A DNA stretch of 64,000 bases from Zeugodacus cucurbitae (taxonomy: Eukaryota; Arthropoda; Insecta; Diptera; Tephritidae), in the NCBI RefSeq assembly GCF_028554725.1, contig NC_071667.1:36165501-36229500 (forward strand), read 5' to 3'. The notes below the pieces were generated by a model. The model did not search any database. It was given only the letters and a program-made list of their open reading frames with translations, and was not told the origin of the DNA. Below, one piece after another: positions 22,547 through 33,606 of this stretch. The translations under genes and the position numbers were made by a program. Position 1 is the stretch's first letter, and each line of letters starts with the position of its first letter.

Positions 22547-22697
22547 CAGACATCCGGATTTCAACTCTACTCGTCACCCTGACCAGTTTTGTATATATAA
22601 CCCTATATTTCACTCGTATAGTTTTAGGACTTACAAACAACCGTTAAGTGAACAAAACTATAATACTCTCTTTAGCAATTTTGTTGTGAGAGTATAA
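22547..22697 (-). repeat. DINE-1-like repeat, copy 3, 5' portion
   Basis: CAGACATCCGGATTTCAACT at 22547, AACCGTTAAGTGAACAAAAC near 22642, and terminal AGCAATTTTGTTGTGAGAGT near 22674. Same orientation as 19965-20815, so RTE copy D interrupts one element, with loss of its middle. Confidence 0.65.
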
Positions 22698-22756
22698 AAA
22701 CACAAATGTTGTTTCATTGAGAACTTCGTTCACATGAAGTGCAGTTGTTAAATGTA

Positions 22757-22760
22757 TGTA
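22757..22760. repeat. Target site duplication TGTA, left, of Gypsy G1
   Basis: TGTA abuts the 5' LTR and is found again at 35678-35681 after the 3' LTR. Gypsy-type elements make 4-bp duplications. Confidence 0.7.
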
Positions 22761-23191
22761 AGTTATCACAGCTAGCATAGCTAACAAAATACACAGACAA
22801 GAATGTTGCAACTATAACCTTAAATTCAATTCAACAATATTCTGCAAATAAACAATATTATTGTTGTTCAATAAAGTTCATTTCTAAAAATTACAAAAAC
22901 AGAACATTTCTTCTGCACTAAATCAGAGCGAAAGCCGTGCCGCCGCAATGTACATAGGTCGTTTCTCGATCAAACTGAGGTTCGCTGTGATTATTGCTTA
23001 CGTTATAATTATTGAGTACATTATTTTTACTAGTAAGTACTTACTTACTAGTAAGTAAGAATTCGTACATATGTATGTTTATAGTAAATAAGCAAAATTT
23101 TGTATAAAAAAATGTATTTAATTAAGAAATTGAGTTCAACTTTGAAATTCGAAAGAACGTGTTATTGATTGTACGGTGGCGACCATTAATT
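22761..23191 (+). repeat. 5' LTR of Gypsy G1
   Basis: 431 bp, starts AGTTATCACAGC, ends GACCATTAATT. Features shared with the 3' LTR: AATAAAGTTCATTTC near 22870, GTTTCTCGATCAAACTGA near 22960 and GTACGGTGGCGACCATTAA at the end. An AGTAAGTACTTACTT palindrome lies at 23031-23058. AGTTA starts are typical of errantiviruses. Confidence 0.75.
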
Positions 23192-23829
23192 AGCGCCCGA
23201 GAACTTAAAAACTTGAAGTTGCCTACACCAAAAGTATTAAAGTAAATCATTCAATTAAAATCTGTACGTACAAATATTTTTATAACTGAAAAGATAAACG
23301 ACGGACACTAAAAAAGCCTGTGAACTTTGTTAAAATTTTATTGTACGTTTCGACTTGTTGCCGAAGTATTCCGTTCGACAGTTCTGTTTGGATACTTAAT
23401 TACAAACTTACGCAAAGCAAACGGGCGTCAAGTGTCTTGACAAACCTTAAATTCTGTTACCAGCAATAAAGCGAACTATTGAGTATTTGACAAATCAAAT
23501 CAAAATACTTATATAGTGGGCAACCAAAAGAAAAAAAAAACCGCCAAATCTACGTCTAAAATGACATCATCCACCCCCAGTAGCAGACTAACGCTTCAAA
23601 AAGTATCAAGTGGACCGTGCAAAGAGAATGAAGAAGCTGATACTCCTGTAAGTTAATTTTAAGCTTATATATATAAAATAGATAAAAATTGTTAACATAT
23701 ATAGTAAGACAAATAAAATTTTAAGGTTATATAAAACTTATAACTAACCGAAATATAAAAAAATATTAAAAAATTGTTAAAGCAATAAATATACTCTGTG
23801 CAATTTGTTGTAAATAGTAAACCTCAGAA
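23192..23829 (+). other. Leader of Gypsy G1 with candidate primer site
   Basis: Begins AGCGCCCGAGAAC right after the LTR, similar to a GCGCCCGAAC-type tRNA-Lys primer site but with extra bases. The rest is AT-rich and shared with the relic at 18940-19440. It includes CTCCTGTAAGTTAAT near 23643, which contains a plausible splice donor (CTG/GTAAGT-like). Confidence 0.55.
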
Positions 23830-24740
23830 ATGGAACAAATTCGGGAAGCCATTACACACCTAACAGGTGTTGTTAATGCACAGATCCAACAATTCAAAAT
23901 ATTGAGCAATATGATAAATCAGTTAGGAAGCAGAATAAACCCCCACAACGAAAGTTCTATTTCTAATAACTATATTCACTTAAGTGAGTCAGACCTAATC
24001 CTGAACCTCCCAACATTCGAAGGAGACCCGTTCCAATTCATATCCTGGATCCGCAACGTCGATTCTGTTTTGCTGGACTACGAAGTAGTCAGAACAAAGC
24101 CACTGTATAAAGCTACCTTACGGCACATTATACAGAAAATTAAAGGCCCTGCAGATACGGCCTTAATTTCAATGATGATTGGGGAACAATCAAAAATTGT
24201 TTGTCACTGCACTATGCAGACAAACGCGACTTTAGGACTCTGGAACAAGGAACCTTATCCCAAAAACACTTCGGTGTAGAGCAATTCTACGCAAAGACAA
24301 TTACCAATTATTAATATTATTAAACAAAATAAAGTCAGGATTATCCCAGAGAAACAAATAATTTTCTTCTGGAAACCTGGATATATTTATCAGAGCCCTA
24401 AACGGTGAATTGTCCAGAATGCTAGTCATTCAACAGCCCAGGAACCTACCCTCCTAAGCATACGTTTCCTGTCTAGAAATTCAAAACATTAACTTAAGAA
24501 ATTATTCAATCTACGCTAAGAATGGAGGTAGCTCCAATCAAATGCAAAAACCCGAAATTAAACCAAAACCATTATTTGTACCAAGGGTATTAAATTTAAT
24601 CTATAATAAAAACTTTCAAAATCAAGCACCGCCAAAACCCAGACAAACCATTACTAAACCGCCAGTCCCGATGGAGTTGAACCCTTCAATACATTCACGA
24701 AGAATAAACTATATGAATCGACCATTCATACGCCTATAGT
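23830..24740 (+). pseudogene. Gag of Gypsy G1 (broken)
   Basis: The frame starts MEQIREAITHLTGVV and runs 149 codons, with LPTFEGDPFQFISWIRNVD at about residue 75, a typical errantivirus gag block. It breaks at 24279. Degenerate continuation reaches a basic, Pro-rich C-terminus at 24542-24739 (KPKPLFVPRV, PPVPMELNPSIHSRRINYMN). No CCHC zinc knuckle is seen, as expected for this group. Confidence 0.7.
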
Positions 24741-25200
24741 AAGGCCATCCAATTATTCTTCAAATATTCCTAGGAAAACCCAAAAAATATTCAATGTCCA
24801 AACAGAAGACGAGGGATTAAATTTTATGACAGACGTCTGTCTAGCCTACCCTATTTAGAACTAACTTAAAAAACGGGGATATCGTTAAGTTCCTTATAGA
24901 TACGGTAGCTAATAAAAACTTTGTCGTCGAAAAACTTTCAAAAAATTCAAAGAAATTTTAGTGTCCATTTAAGGTTCACTCATCCGCAGGTCAGGTAAAT
25001 ATAACTCATAACCTAATAATTTTGATTTTTTTTATATTACCTAAAAAAAAATACCATCAAATGCTTTTATATCATAGGCGATGATATCCTCAAAGAATTG
25101 GGAGCAGTCATAAATAGAAAAAATTACACAATAATCCTCAAGGATGTAGTACTGCCACTAAAGCAAAATATTTCATAACAAGTAAATAATATTCAAGAAA
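24741..25200 (+). pseudogene. Protease region of Gypsy G1 (broken)
   Basis: FLIDTVANKNFVVEKLSKNS near 24885 corresponds to the aspartic protease active site, normally DTGANKN; here Gly is Val, so the site is altered. Then HSSAGQVNITHNLII near 24975 and an ELGAVINRKNYT remnant near 25100. Stops and frameshifts throughout. Confidence 0.65.
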
Positions 25201-25206
25201 ACTCCT

Positions 25207-25960
25207 ATGAACATTAAATTATATTTGGAAATTTTCGGTCTTGTCTCCGAGAGCGGGACAATCGACACAACTGTATTAGCAGAAATTAGAACAACAAGCG
25301 AAGAACCGATCTATACAAAATCATATCCTTTCCCAACCAACCTACGGGGTGAAGTAGGAAAACAAATAACAGAACTTCTAAACAATGGTGTTATAAGGCC
25401 TTCAAAGAATCCGTACAACTCCTCATTGTGGATTGTTCCAAAAAAACCAGGTCCATCAGGAGAAAAAAAGTATAAAGTAGTTGCTAATTTTAAACGACTA
25501 AACGCAATAACAATACCCGATTCCTATCCAATACCTGATATAAACAACACTTAGGCGAATGTAAGTATTTTACTACACTCGACCTTACATCCGAATTCCA
25601 CCAAATCAGGATGAAGGAAAGGGACATAGAAAAGACAGCTGTTTCTACAGCCAATGGGAAATATGAATTTACTAGGTTGCCATTCTGTCTTGAAAATGTC
25701 CCTTTAACTTTTCAGAGAATGATCAATAATGTTCTCAAAACAATTATAGTAAAATCCTGCTACGTTTATATCGATGACATTATAATAATGGGAAAAACTA
25801 AAGAAAAACACTTACAAATCAATCTGGAAAAATCTAAATATTTTAGAACAGAAGTGAATTTTCTAGTTTATATCGTTACGGGCTAAGGTATTTTGCCAGA
25901 TCCTGAAAAAGATATCCGCTATTAAAAAAATTCCTGCACCTGCTAACCTTAAGGAATTAA
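25207..25960 (+). pseudogene. Reverse transcriptase of Gypsy G1 (broken)
   Basis: Fingers: SYPFPTNLRGEVGKQITELL and NGVIRPSKNPYNSSLWIVPK near 25320-25440. A stop at 25552 and a frame change precede the palm: FTRLPFCLENVPLTFQRMIN near 25660 and the catalytic motif CYVYIDDIIIMGKTKEKH near 25760. The region after it has a deletion (HLQ joined to INLEKSKYFRTE). Confidence 0.75.
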
Positions 25961-26099
25961 AAGGTAATAGGTCTAGCATCATATTATAGGAGATTTATAA
26001 AGAAAAGAAAATAAATGCTCAAATAAAACAAGTCAGTCTAAACGGATACAAATATCAATAACAGAGGAAGGCTAAAAATCATTTAATGATATAAAATAT

Positions 26100-26411
26100 T
26101 TACTTACGTCTTTTGAAATTCTGGTATTTTCAGACTTCAATAAACCCTTTATTCTGACGACAGATGCTTCCAATACTGCAATCGGAGCAGTGCTTTCACA
26201 AGGAACAATCGTTTAAGACAGACCCATCACTTACATATCTGGATCACTCAATAAAACCGAAGAGAATTACTCGACAATAGAGAAAGAAATGCTCGCCATA
26301 GTATGGTCTCTTGACAAATTAAGGACTTCCCTGTATGGAGCTAAAGAAATAAAAATCCTTACTGATCATCAGCGTTTGACGTTTACATTAAGTAACAGTA
26401 ATAATAATGCC
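26100..26411 (+). pseudogene. RNase H of Gypsy G1, first part
   Basis: LTTDASNTAIGAVLSQ near 26157 (catalytic Asp), an in-frame TAA near 26215, then ENYSTIEKEMLAIVWSLDKL (Glu) near 26265 and KILTDHQRLTF (Asp) near 26355. Interrupted at 26411 by RTE copy B; continues at 27919. Confidence 0.75.
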
Positions 26412-27855
26412 GATAGATTACCGGCAGAACTATTCAAATACGGCGGCGAAGAACTGATAAGGTGCATGCATCAGCTTCTTTGCAGAATATGGTCGGAAGA
26501 AAGCATGCCTGACGATTGGAATCTCAGTGTGCTCTGCCCAATCCATAAAAAGGGAGATCCCACAATCTGCGCCAATTACCGTGGGATCAGCCTCCTAAAT
26601 ATCGCATACAAGGTTCTATCGAGCGTGCTGTGTGAAAGACTAAAGCCCACCGTCAACGAACTGATTGGACCTTATCAGTGTGGCTTTAGACCTGGAAAAT
26701 CGACAACTGACCAGATATTCACCATGCGCCTAATCTTGGAGAAGACCCGTGAAAAGAGCATCGACACACACCACCTTTTTGTCGATTCTAAAGCTGCTTT
26801 CGACAGCACGAAAAGGAGTTGCCTTTACGCCGCGATGTCTGAATTTGGTATCCCCGCAAAACTAATACGGCTGTGTAAATTGACGCTGAGCAACACCAAA
26901 AGCTCCGTCATGATTGGGAAGGACCTCTCCGAGCCGTTCGATACCAAACGAGGTTTCAGACAAGGTGACTCACTATCGTGCGACTTCTTTAACCTGATGC
27001 TGGAAAAAATTATAAGAGCTGCAGAGCTAAACCGAGAAGGTACAATCTTCTACAAGAGTGTACAGCTCCTGGCGTACGCCGATGATATTGATATCATCGG
27101 AAGCAACAACCGCGCCGTTTGTTCTGCTTTTTCCCGCATGGATAAGGAGGCGAAGCGAATGGGTCTGGAGGTGAATGAGGACAAGACGAAATATCTCCTG
27201 TCATCAAACAAACAGTCGGCGCATTCGCGTCTTGGCTCCCACGTCACTGTTGACAGTCATAACTTCGAGGTCGTAGATAATTTCGTATACCTGGGAACCA
27301 GCATCAACAATACGAACAATGTCAGCCTCGAAATCCAGCGCAGAATAACTCTTGCCAACAGGTGCTACTTTGGACTGAGTAGGCAATTGAACAGTAAAGT
27401 CCTCTCTCGACGAACCAAAATCAAGCTCTACAAGTCGCTTAGCATTCCCGTCCTGCTCTACGGTGCAGAAGCTTGGACGATGTCAACATCAGATGAGACG
27501 ACACTAGGAGTTTTCGAGAGGAAAATGTTGCGCAAGATTTATGGTCCTAAGAACATTGGCAACGGCGAATACCGCAGACGATGGAACGATGAGCTGTACG
27601 AGTTATACGACGACATTGACATAGTTCAGCGAATAAAAAGACAGCGGCTACGCTGGCTAGGTCATGTTGTCCGAATGGACGAAAACACATCAGCCCTGAA
27701 AGTGTTCGATGCAGTACCCGCCGGAGGAAGCCGAGGAAGGGGAAGGCCTCCACTCCGTTGGAGGCACCAGGTGGAGAGCGACCTGGTTACACTTGGGAAC
27801 TCCAACTGGCGCCGAACTGCGAAGGAGAGAGAGATGGCGCACTATCGTCGATTCG
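26412..27855 (+). pseudogene. Reverse transcriptase of RTE copy B (near-intact, lacks endonuclease)
   Basis: No frameshift from 26412 to about 27835. RT motifs in order: MPDDWNLSVLCPIHKKGDP near 26505, GPYQCGFRPGKSTTDQIF near 26670, HHLFVDSKAAFDSTKRSC near 26775, KRGFRQGDSLSCDFF near 26945, catalytic LLAYADDIDIIGSNN near 27065. Then VYLGTSINN, PVLLYGAEAWT, RKIYGPKNIGNGEYRRR and RLRWLGHVVRMDE. The last codons shift frame. It is open in frame with the upstream Gypsy RNase H, giving a 540-codon chimeric frame (26289-27911) that should not be taken as a gene. Confidence 0.85.
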
Positions 27856-27906
27856 GCTATAACCGGCTAAACGGTTGCAACGCCAATCACATACATACAT
27901 ACATAC
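26412..27906 (+). mobile_element. RTE retrotransposon, copy B, 5'-truncated with exact target duplication
   Basis: Begins inside RT (DRLPAELFKYGGEEL) and ends in a 3' hairpin (27861-27876) and a (CATA)n tail. Flanked by AATAATAATGCC (26400-26411) and AATAACAATGCC (27907-27918), a 12-bp duplication with one mismatch, exactly as expected for target-primed reverse transcription with 5' truncation. Confidence 0.88.
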
Positions 27907-27918
27907 AATAACAATGCC

Positions 27919-28080
27919 AAGTTAAAAAGGTGGAAAGCAAGGATAGAAGAATATAATTATAAACTCATTTACAAACCAGGAAAAACAAACATAGTCGCCG
28001 ATGCGTTATCACGACTGCCAATAGAAGTTAGTACGCTAACATCCACGGATGAAAATTCATTCAAAGCAAAGCGCAGAAGA
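27919..28080 (+). pseudogene. RNase H of Gypsy G1, second part
   Basis: Resumes with KLKRWKARIEEYNYKLIYKP and GKTNIVADALSRLP; the latter is the classic RNase H end with the fourth catalytic Asp. The reading frame ends at TAG 28084-28086. Confidence 0.7.
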
Positions 28081-29300
28081 GGATAGCTCAAAGCTCATTA
28101 TTCACGTTCATTATTCAGTATTCAAAAATCAAGTTATATTTATAGAAGTAAAGGAGGAAATTATACATAAAGAACCTCATCCAAGCTTTCACAGACACCG
28201 CTTTAAATGCGAAGTTTACGATAAAGAAAACCTAATTAAAATCTTGAAAAGCGTTCTAAACGCAAACATAATCAATGGAATTAAAATCCAAGAGAAATAA
28301 TGAAATGTTATTACAGCAAGTATATCAAGAAAACTTCTCACAATTTCGTATCAGGATAACACAGAAAGTATTTACCGATATCGCAGATTAAGACGTTAAA
28401 TTTAAAATAATAGAACAAAAACACAAAGAGCCTATCACAATGGTAAAGAAAATAAAGACCAGATATTAAAAAATACTATTTTTCACAAATGACTAAACTG
28501 ATTAAAAAATACACTAAGTCGGCATCCACAAAAACCCAAGTTACAAGCTACACCAATACTTTCGTACCCAACAGAAATACTGCATATCGGCATTATAGAA
28601 ATGTCCGGCGAAAAATATATTTCGTGCCTTGACAAAATCTCTAAATTTGAATGAAATGAATGCAGCTTTAAAAGCCCAATAACTCTGAACTATTTGGAAG
28701 GGTTAGGAATTGAAATCTATCTAGCACCACTTCAGAAAAGGGAAGTCAATGGTGCGATAGAAGTGTGCATTCCACTATTATTGAAATAATCAGATGTCTA
28801 GAAGTGGAATATCCTAATTGTTCTGTTAAAGAAATCGTCAATATTGAAGTTGACAGATACAATAACACGATACATTCACTTACGAAACGGAAACCAGCCG
28901 ATGTTTTTTTTTAAGAACACAAAGAATTAATTACCAAGATTTAACAAACTTTAGGGAAATAGTTAATTGTGACCTTCGAAATGAAATATCCAGAAACCAA
29001 AAAAATACGCTAAATTATCACAACAAAAATAGATCAAAAATAAAGATTTACTAACCAGGTGATACTATATTTAAAAATAAAATAAAAATAAAGGTAAAAC
29101 GCAACCCATTTTTAAGAAAGACACTGTCGCTAATGACAATACCGCCACAGTAACTACTAAAAATAACAGAAAGATTCATAAATCACATTCAAAAAATTAC
29201 TGACATTTACTCTTTAGACACTTACCGTACTGGACAACTGGAACGGTGGACACCTACGAATAAGACTACCTGCTCGCGACGAGCAAACAAGGACTAGGAA
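28081..29300 (+). pseudogene. Integrase region of Gypsy G1 (heavily decayed)
   Basis: Only islands are readable: ILHIGIIEMSGEKYISCLDK near 28575 (first core Asp replaced, compare HVDVF in G2), VNGAIE near 28747 with the catalytic Glu, NNTIHSLTKRKPAD near 28862, and a CDLRNEISRNQK block near 28970. Many stops. Equivalent blocks are clearer in G2 (50007-50959). Confidence 0.6.
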
Positions 29301-29639
29301 AAATTACAAAAAGGACCTAACGGAGGATGGAGTCATATGTAGAAGTTCACGTAAGTGAGGAAAGTTTCTGACTGCCATTCACTTGGGAGTGGCCAGGAAC
29401 GATTATTTTGCATGTGGCTCAAGCAGCTCACGGCTTCCGGTCTTAGACCACGTATCTTCTGGGTTGCCAACGGACATCCGTTTGGAGGCGAGCTAAAGTG
29501 AGAAGGCGAATCCCGCTTATGCGGTTGTGCGTAGGGTTTGGGCCCCATTACATAAAAACGAATAACCAATGAATAGGAAGCTTCGGATGAGACACCCCCC
29601 TTTTGATGACGACCACAGCAAACGAATAAAGGACTATGA

Positions 29640-30390
29640 TTTAAGGGCATGCACCTGGAATGTACGGACCCTTAATTGGGAAGGTGCCTCCCCCATCTGG
29701 TTGATGTCCTCGTAAGAGTAAAGACTGACATCACCGCAATCCATGAAATGCGATGGACGGGACAAGAACGGAAGAAGGTGGTGGAGTGACATCTACTACA
29801 GCGTCCATATAAAGAAGCGCAAATTCGGTGTTGGATTTGTGGTGGGAGAGACTCCGTCGCCAAGTCCTGGCATTCACCCCAGGAGATGAACGTCTAGCCA
29901 CAATCCGCATAAAAGCGAGGTTCTTCAACATATCGCTTATTTGCGCCCACGCCCCGACGGAAGAGAAGGACGAAGTGATCAAAGATACCTTCTATGAGCG
30001 CCTAGAACGTACCTATGAGAGCTGCCCCCGATGTCAAAATCGTGCTTGGCGATTTCAACGCTAGGGTGGGTAAAGAAGGTGTCTTTGGCACAACAGTCGG
30101 AAAATTCAGCCTCCATGACGAAACATCGCCAAACGGTCTGAGGCTGATCGACTTCGCCGGGGCCCGAAATATGGTCGTCTGTAGTACTAGATTCCAACAT
30201 AAAAAAATACATCAAGCTACTTGGCTGTCTCCGGATCGAATCACTCGCAACCAGATCGATCATGTTGTGATAGATGGACGACATGTCTCCAGTGTTTGTG
30301 ATGTGCGTACGCTTCGTGGTCCCAACATCGACTCGGACCACCATCTGGTAGAAGCTAAGATACACACCCGCCTCTGTGTAGAATAGCGCA
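29640..30390 (+). pseudogene. Endonuclease of RTE copy C (frameshifted)
   Basis: All EEP motifs can be located across frames: RACTWNVRTLNWEG near 29650, HEMRWTGQE near 29745 (Glu of the metal site), ICAHAPTEEKDE near 29940, VLGDFNARVGKEGVFG near 30045, NQIDHVVIDGRHVSSVCDV near 30252, and SDHHLVEAKIHTRLC near 30337. At least three frame changes (near 29700, 29850, 30030) inactivate it. Confidence 0.8.
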
Positions 30391-30682
30391 CACGTCAACA
30401 AAGACAAGGAAGGTTCGACATCGAGAAGCTGCAATCACAACCGACAGCCGAACGATCTTCTACCCGACATGAACTCCTGCTCTCTGAGAGCACTCAGCAG
30501 CATCTCGGTATAAGGGAACTGTGGGACGGCATATCAAACTCCTTACGTACAGCTGCAACCAAAACCATTGGCTTTCGGAAAAGTCAAAAAAACAGCTGGT
30601 ATGATGAGGACTGTCGTCTCGCAGTGGAGAGAAAACAGACTGCCTACCTCGCAATTTTGCGATCGACCGCTACACGAGCGGG

Positions 30683-32208
30683 ATGGGAAAGATACCGAGA
30701 GCTGAAGAGGGAAGCGCGATGCATTTGCAGATAAAAAAGAAAGAGGCCGAAATGCGTGAGTGTGAGGAGCTTGACAAGCCGGCCGACAGGGGTAATGCTC
30801 GAAAATTTTACGAAAAGATCCGGCGACTAACTGAAGGTTTCAAGACCGGAGCACACTCCTGTAGGACCCCCAGAGGTGATCTAATTGTTGGTGACCAGGG
30901 TATACTGTGTTTGCGGAGGGAACACTTCTTCAATCTGCTGAATGGCAGTGAAAGTACAACACCAGGAGATGGCGAACCCGATTCCCCAATCGACGACGAT
31001 GGAACAGATGTTCCATTGCCCGATTACCCGCTTGAAGAACAACAAGGCGGCGGGGGCCGATGGATTGCCGGCCGAGCTATTCAAATACGGCGGCGAAAAG
31101 CTGATAAAGTGCATGCATCAGTTTCTTTGCGCAATATGGTCGGAAGAAAGCATGCCCGACGATTGGAATCTCAGTTTACTCTGCCCAATTCACAAAAAGG
31201 GAGACCCTACAATCTGCGCCAACTATCGTGGGATAAGCCTCCTTAACATCGCTTATAAGGTTCTATCGAGCGTACTGTGTGAAAGACTAAAGCCCACCGT
31301 CAACAAACTGATTGGACTTTATCAGTGTGGTTTAGAACTGGAAATCAACAACTGACGAGATATTCACCATGCGCCAAATCTTCGAGAAGACCCATGAAAA
31401 GAGGATCGACACACACCATCTATTTGTCGACTTTAAATCTGCTTTCGACAGCACGAAAAGGAGCCGCCTTTATGCCGCGTGTCTGAATTTGGTATCCCCG
31501 CAAAACAAATACGGCTGTGTAAGCTGACGTTGAGCAACACCAAAAGCTCCGTCATGATCGGGAAGGACCTCTCCGAGCTGTTCGATACCAAACGAGGTTT
31601 CATACAAAGTGACTCGTTATCGTGTAACTTCTTTAACCTGATGCTGGAAAAAATAGTTCGAGCCGCAGAGCTAAACAGAGAAGGTACATTTTTTTATAAA
31701 AGTGTACAGCTACTGGCGTACGCCGATGATATCGATATCATTGGAAACAACACCCGCTGCGTTAGTTCTGATTTTTCCAGCCTGGATAAGGAAGCGAAGC
31801 GAATGGGTGTGGTGGTGAACGAGGACAAGGCGAAATATCTCCTGTACTCAAACAAACAGTAAGCGCATTCGCGTCTTGGCTCCCACGTCACTGTTGACAG
31901 TCATAACTTTGAAGTTGTAGACAATTTCGTATACCTGGGCACCAGCATCAACACTGATAATAATGTCAGCCTTGAAATCCAACGCATAATCACTCTTGTC
32001 AACTGGTCCTACTATGGACTGAGTAGGCAATTGAAAAGTAAAGTCCTCTCTCGACGAACAAAAACTAAACTCTACAAGTCCCTCATCATTCCCGTCCTAC
32101 TTTATGGTGCAGAAGCGTGGACGGTGTCAACATCCGATGAGACGGCACTAGGAGTTTTTGAGAGAAAGGTTTTGTGGAAGATTTATGGTCCCTTAAACAT
32201 TGGCAACT
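30683..32208 (+). pseudogene. Linker and reverse transcriptase of RTE copy C (broken)
   Basis: KKKEAEMRECEELD and RGNARKFYEKIRRLTEGFKT in the linker near 30740-30840, then RLKNNKAAGADGLPAELFKY near 31040. MPDDWNLSLLCPIHKKGDP is near 31155, a frameshift near 31335 lies in the FRPGKSTT block, another near 31480, and the catalytic LLAYADDIDIIGNN near 31712. TAA at 31860 follows SNKQ, and RT continues as LSRRTKTKLYKSLIIPVLLY near 32045. Dead. Confidence 0.82.
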
Positions 32209-33096
32209 TTCTTACTTACTTATTATTATATGAAAGTGCAACATTTGAAGGATACTTAAAAAAAAGTTTTATCGAAAAATAGCGAGGAATAACGGATTTA
32301 TCGTCGATCTCTGCAGGCACCTCGAAAAAAAGTTGTTGTGCGGTGACCAGCCTACAGCATTACTGAATCATCCGAAACCAAAAAATCAAAATGCTTTCTT
32401 TAGTTTATTAGTTTATCTTTCAATTGACGTCGAGTTTTTTTTTTTTTAATTTTTAAATTTTTCAATTTTTGGTACCATTTTCAAGCCAAAATGACGATTT
32501 TAGACGAAAAAATCGACCTATTTGTTATTGTAAAATTGTTAGTAATCACAATTTTTGGAAAAACTCGACGTCATTCGAGAGCTATATATATGTAGAATAT
32601 TTGTTCAAAATTTCAAAACGATCGATGCAGTAGTTTTTTCTGTAGGCTGGTCACCGACTTTAAAAATAACATATTTGGGAAAATCGATTCAAAGTTTTGT
32701 ACACTCAGCGCAGATAGCTGGAGGCACCGTTATTCAACCTGCTGTAACTTCGTTAGTTTTTCTCCGAATGACCTAAAATTTTAACACAATATTCTTGAGA
32801 TGTTGATGGTTCAGAAAAAAAATTAAAAAAAAAAAATATGAAAAACAAAATTTGTCAAACCTTACATCAGCTGTTATTCTTACTAACATCCCTGCCTTTT
32901 AATTTTTTTGATGCCAAATATCAATAATGGTGAAACGCAGGAAATTTAAGTGCAAAGTTAAGTAAAAATTATAATTAAAATTAAATGGAACTTAATTTTC
33001 AATTAAAAACTTTCGTGAAACCGGCTGTTAAACTATTTACATAAATTACATTTAAATAATCTAAATGAACTAGGACGAATAACATCAAAAAACATT
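32209..33096. other. Spacer inside Gypsy G1 holding a foldback repeat
   Basis: Apart from the nested inverted repeats at 32342-32655, I see only AT-rich sequence and no coding signature. Confidence 0.4.
32342..32655. repeat. Foldback/MITE-like repeat with two nested inverted repeat pairs
   Basis: Outer pair: GGTGACCAGCCTACAG at 32342-32357 and its exact complement at 32640-32655. Inner pair: TGACGTCGAGTTTTT at 32425-32439 and its exact complement at 32559-32573. Total 314 bp, AT-rich loop, no ORF. No clear target duplication flanks it. Superfamily unknown. Confidence 0.6.
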
Positions 33097-33400
33097 TAGG
33101 CTGTTCACGATAAGGCGGTTATCGAGTTATGTGGTTATTTGATTAAGTAAACAACAACAAAATTAGGTATGACAAAATAACCAACTTTGACCAACCTAGG
33201 CCCTTGTTTACAGATTATGTGGTTGTTTGCTTATTTCCAGTGTTAGAAAGTCGTTGGAATTTTACTAATTGGCAGCACAAAAAATAAATAAAACTAAGCG
33301 AATGACATTTCCAATTAGATTTTCTTATTGGAAAATCTGCTATTAACAGCTGTTTTTTGTTTACAATCGGCAAATTAAAACCGAAATAAAAAGCTTCGGA

Positions 33401-33549
33401 ATGCCTCACAAAGAATCAAAAAGCATTAAAATTATCAAAAATCATCAAAGTAAGTAAGAAATAAGACAGAATATTTGTCATTTATTTATACTCCAATTTT
33501 AGTGTCTACAGAAATACGAAATTCTGCAAAGAATTTTTTGAACCCTTAA
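33401..33549 (+). pseudogene. Possible first exons of a transposase, truncated
   Basis: ATG at 33401 starts MPHKESKSIKIIKNHQ. The frame meets a GTAAGT donor at 33450, a 53-bp intron, then an acceptor CCAATTTTAG ending at 33502, continuing MSTEIRNSAKNFLNP to TAA at 33547. The DINE-1-like insertion begins shortly after. Splice sites are good, but the peptide is too short to assign. Confidence 0.35.
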
Positions 33550-33606
33550 AATTCGGATTAATTAATAAGCACATACCTTCAATAAAGTCCATTTCCTGAA
33601 CAGCAG

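Larger units (their letters stand above)
29330..32208 (+). mobile_element. RTE retrotransposon, copy C (longest 5' end)
   Basis: The only copy here with a 5' untranslated region (about 29330-29625), then endonuclease (about 29640-30390), linker (to about 30940) and RT (31020-32208). It stops at RKIYGPLNIGN-like sequence, so the 3' hairpin and tail are missing. Start position is approximate. The 5' region contains a CCGC-TTAT-GCGG hairpin at 29513-29524. Confidence 0.82.

Noticed and set aside
26289..27911. 540-codon frame as a single gene
   Set aside because: It is a fusion of Gypsy RNase H and an inserted RTE reverse transcriptase, shown by the 12-bp target duplication.
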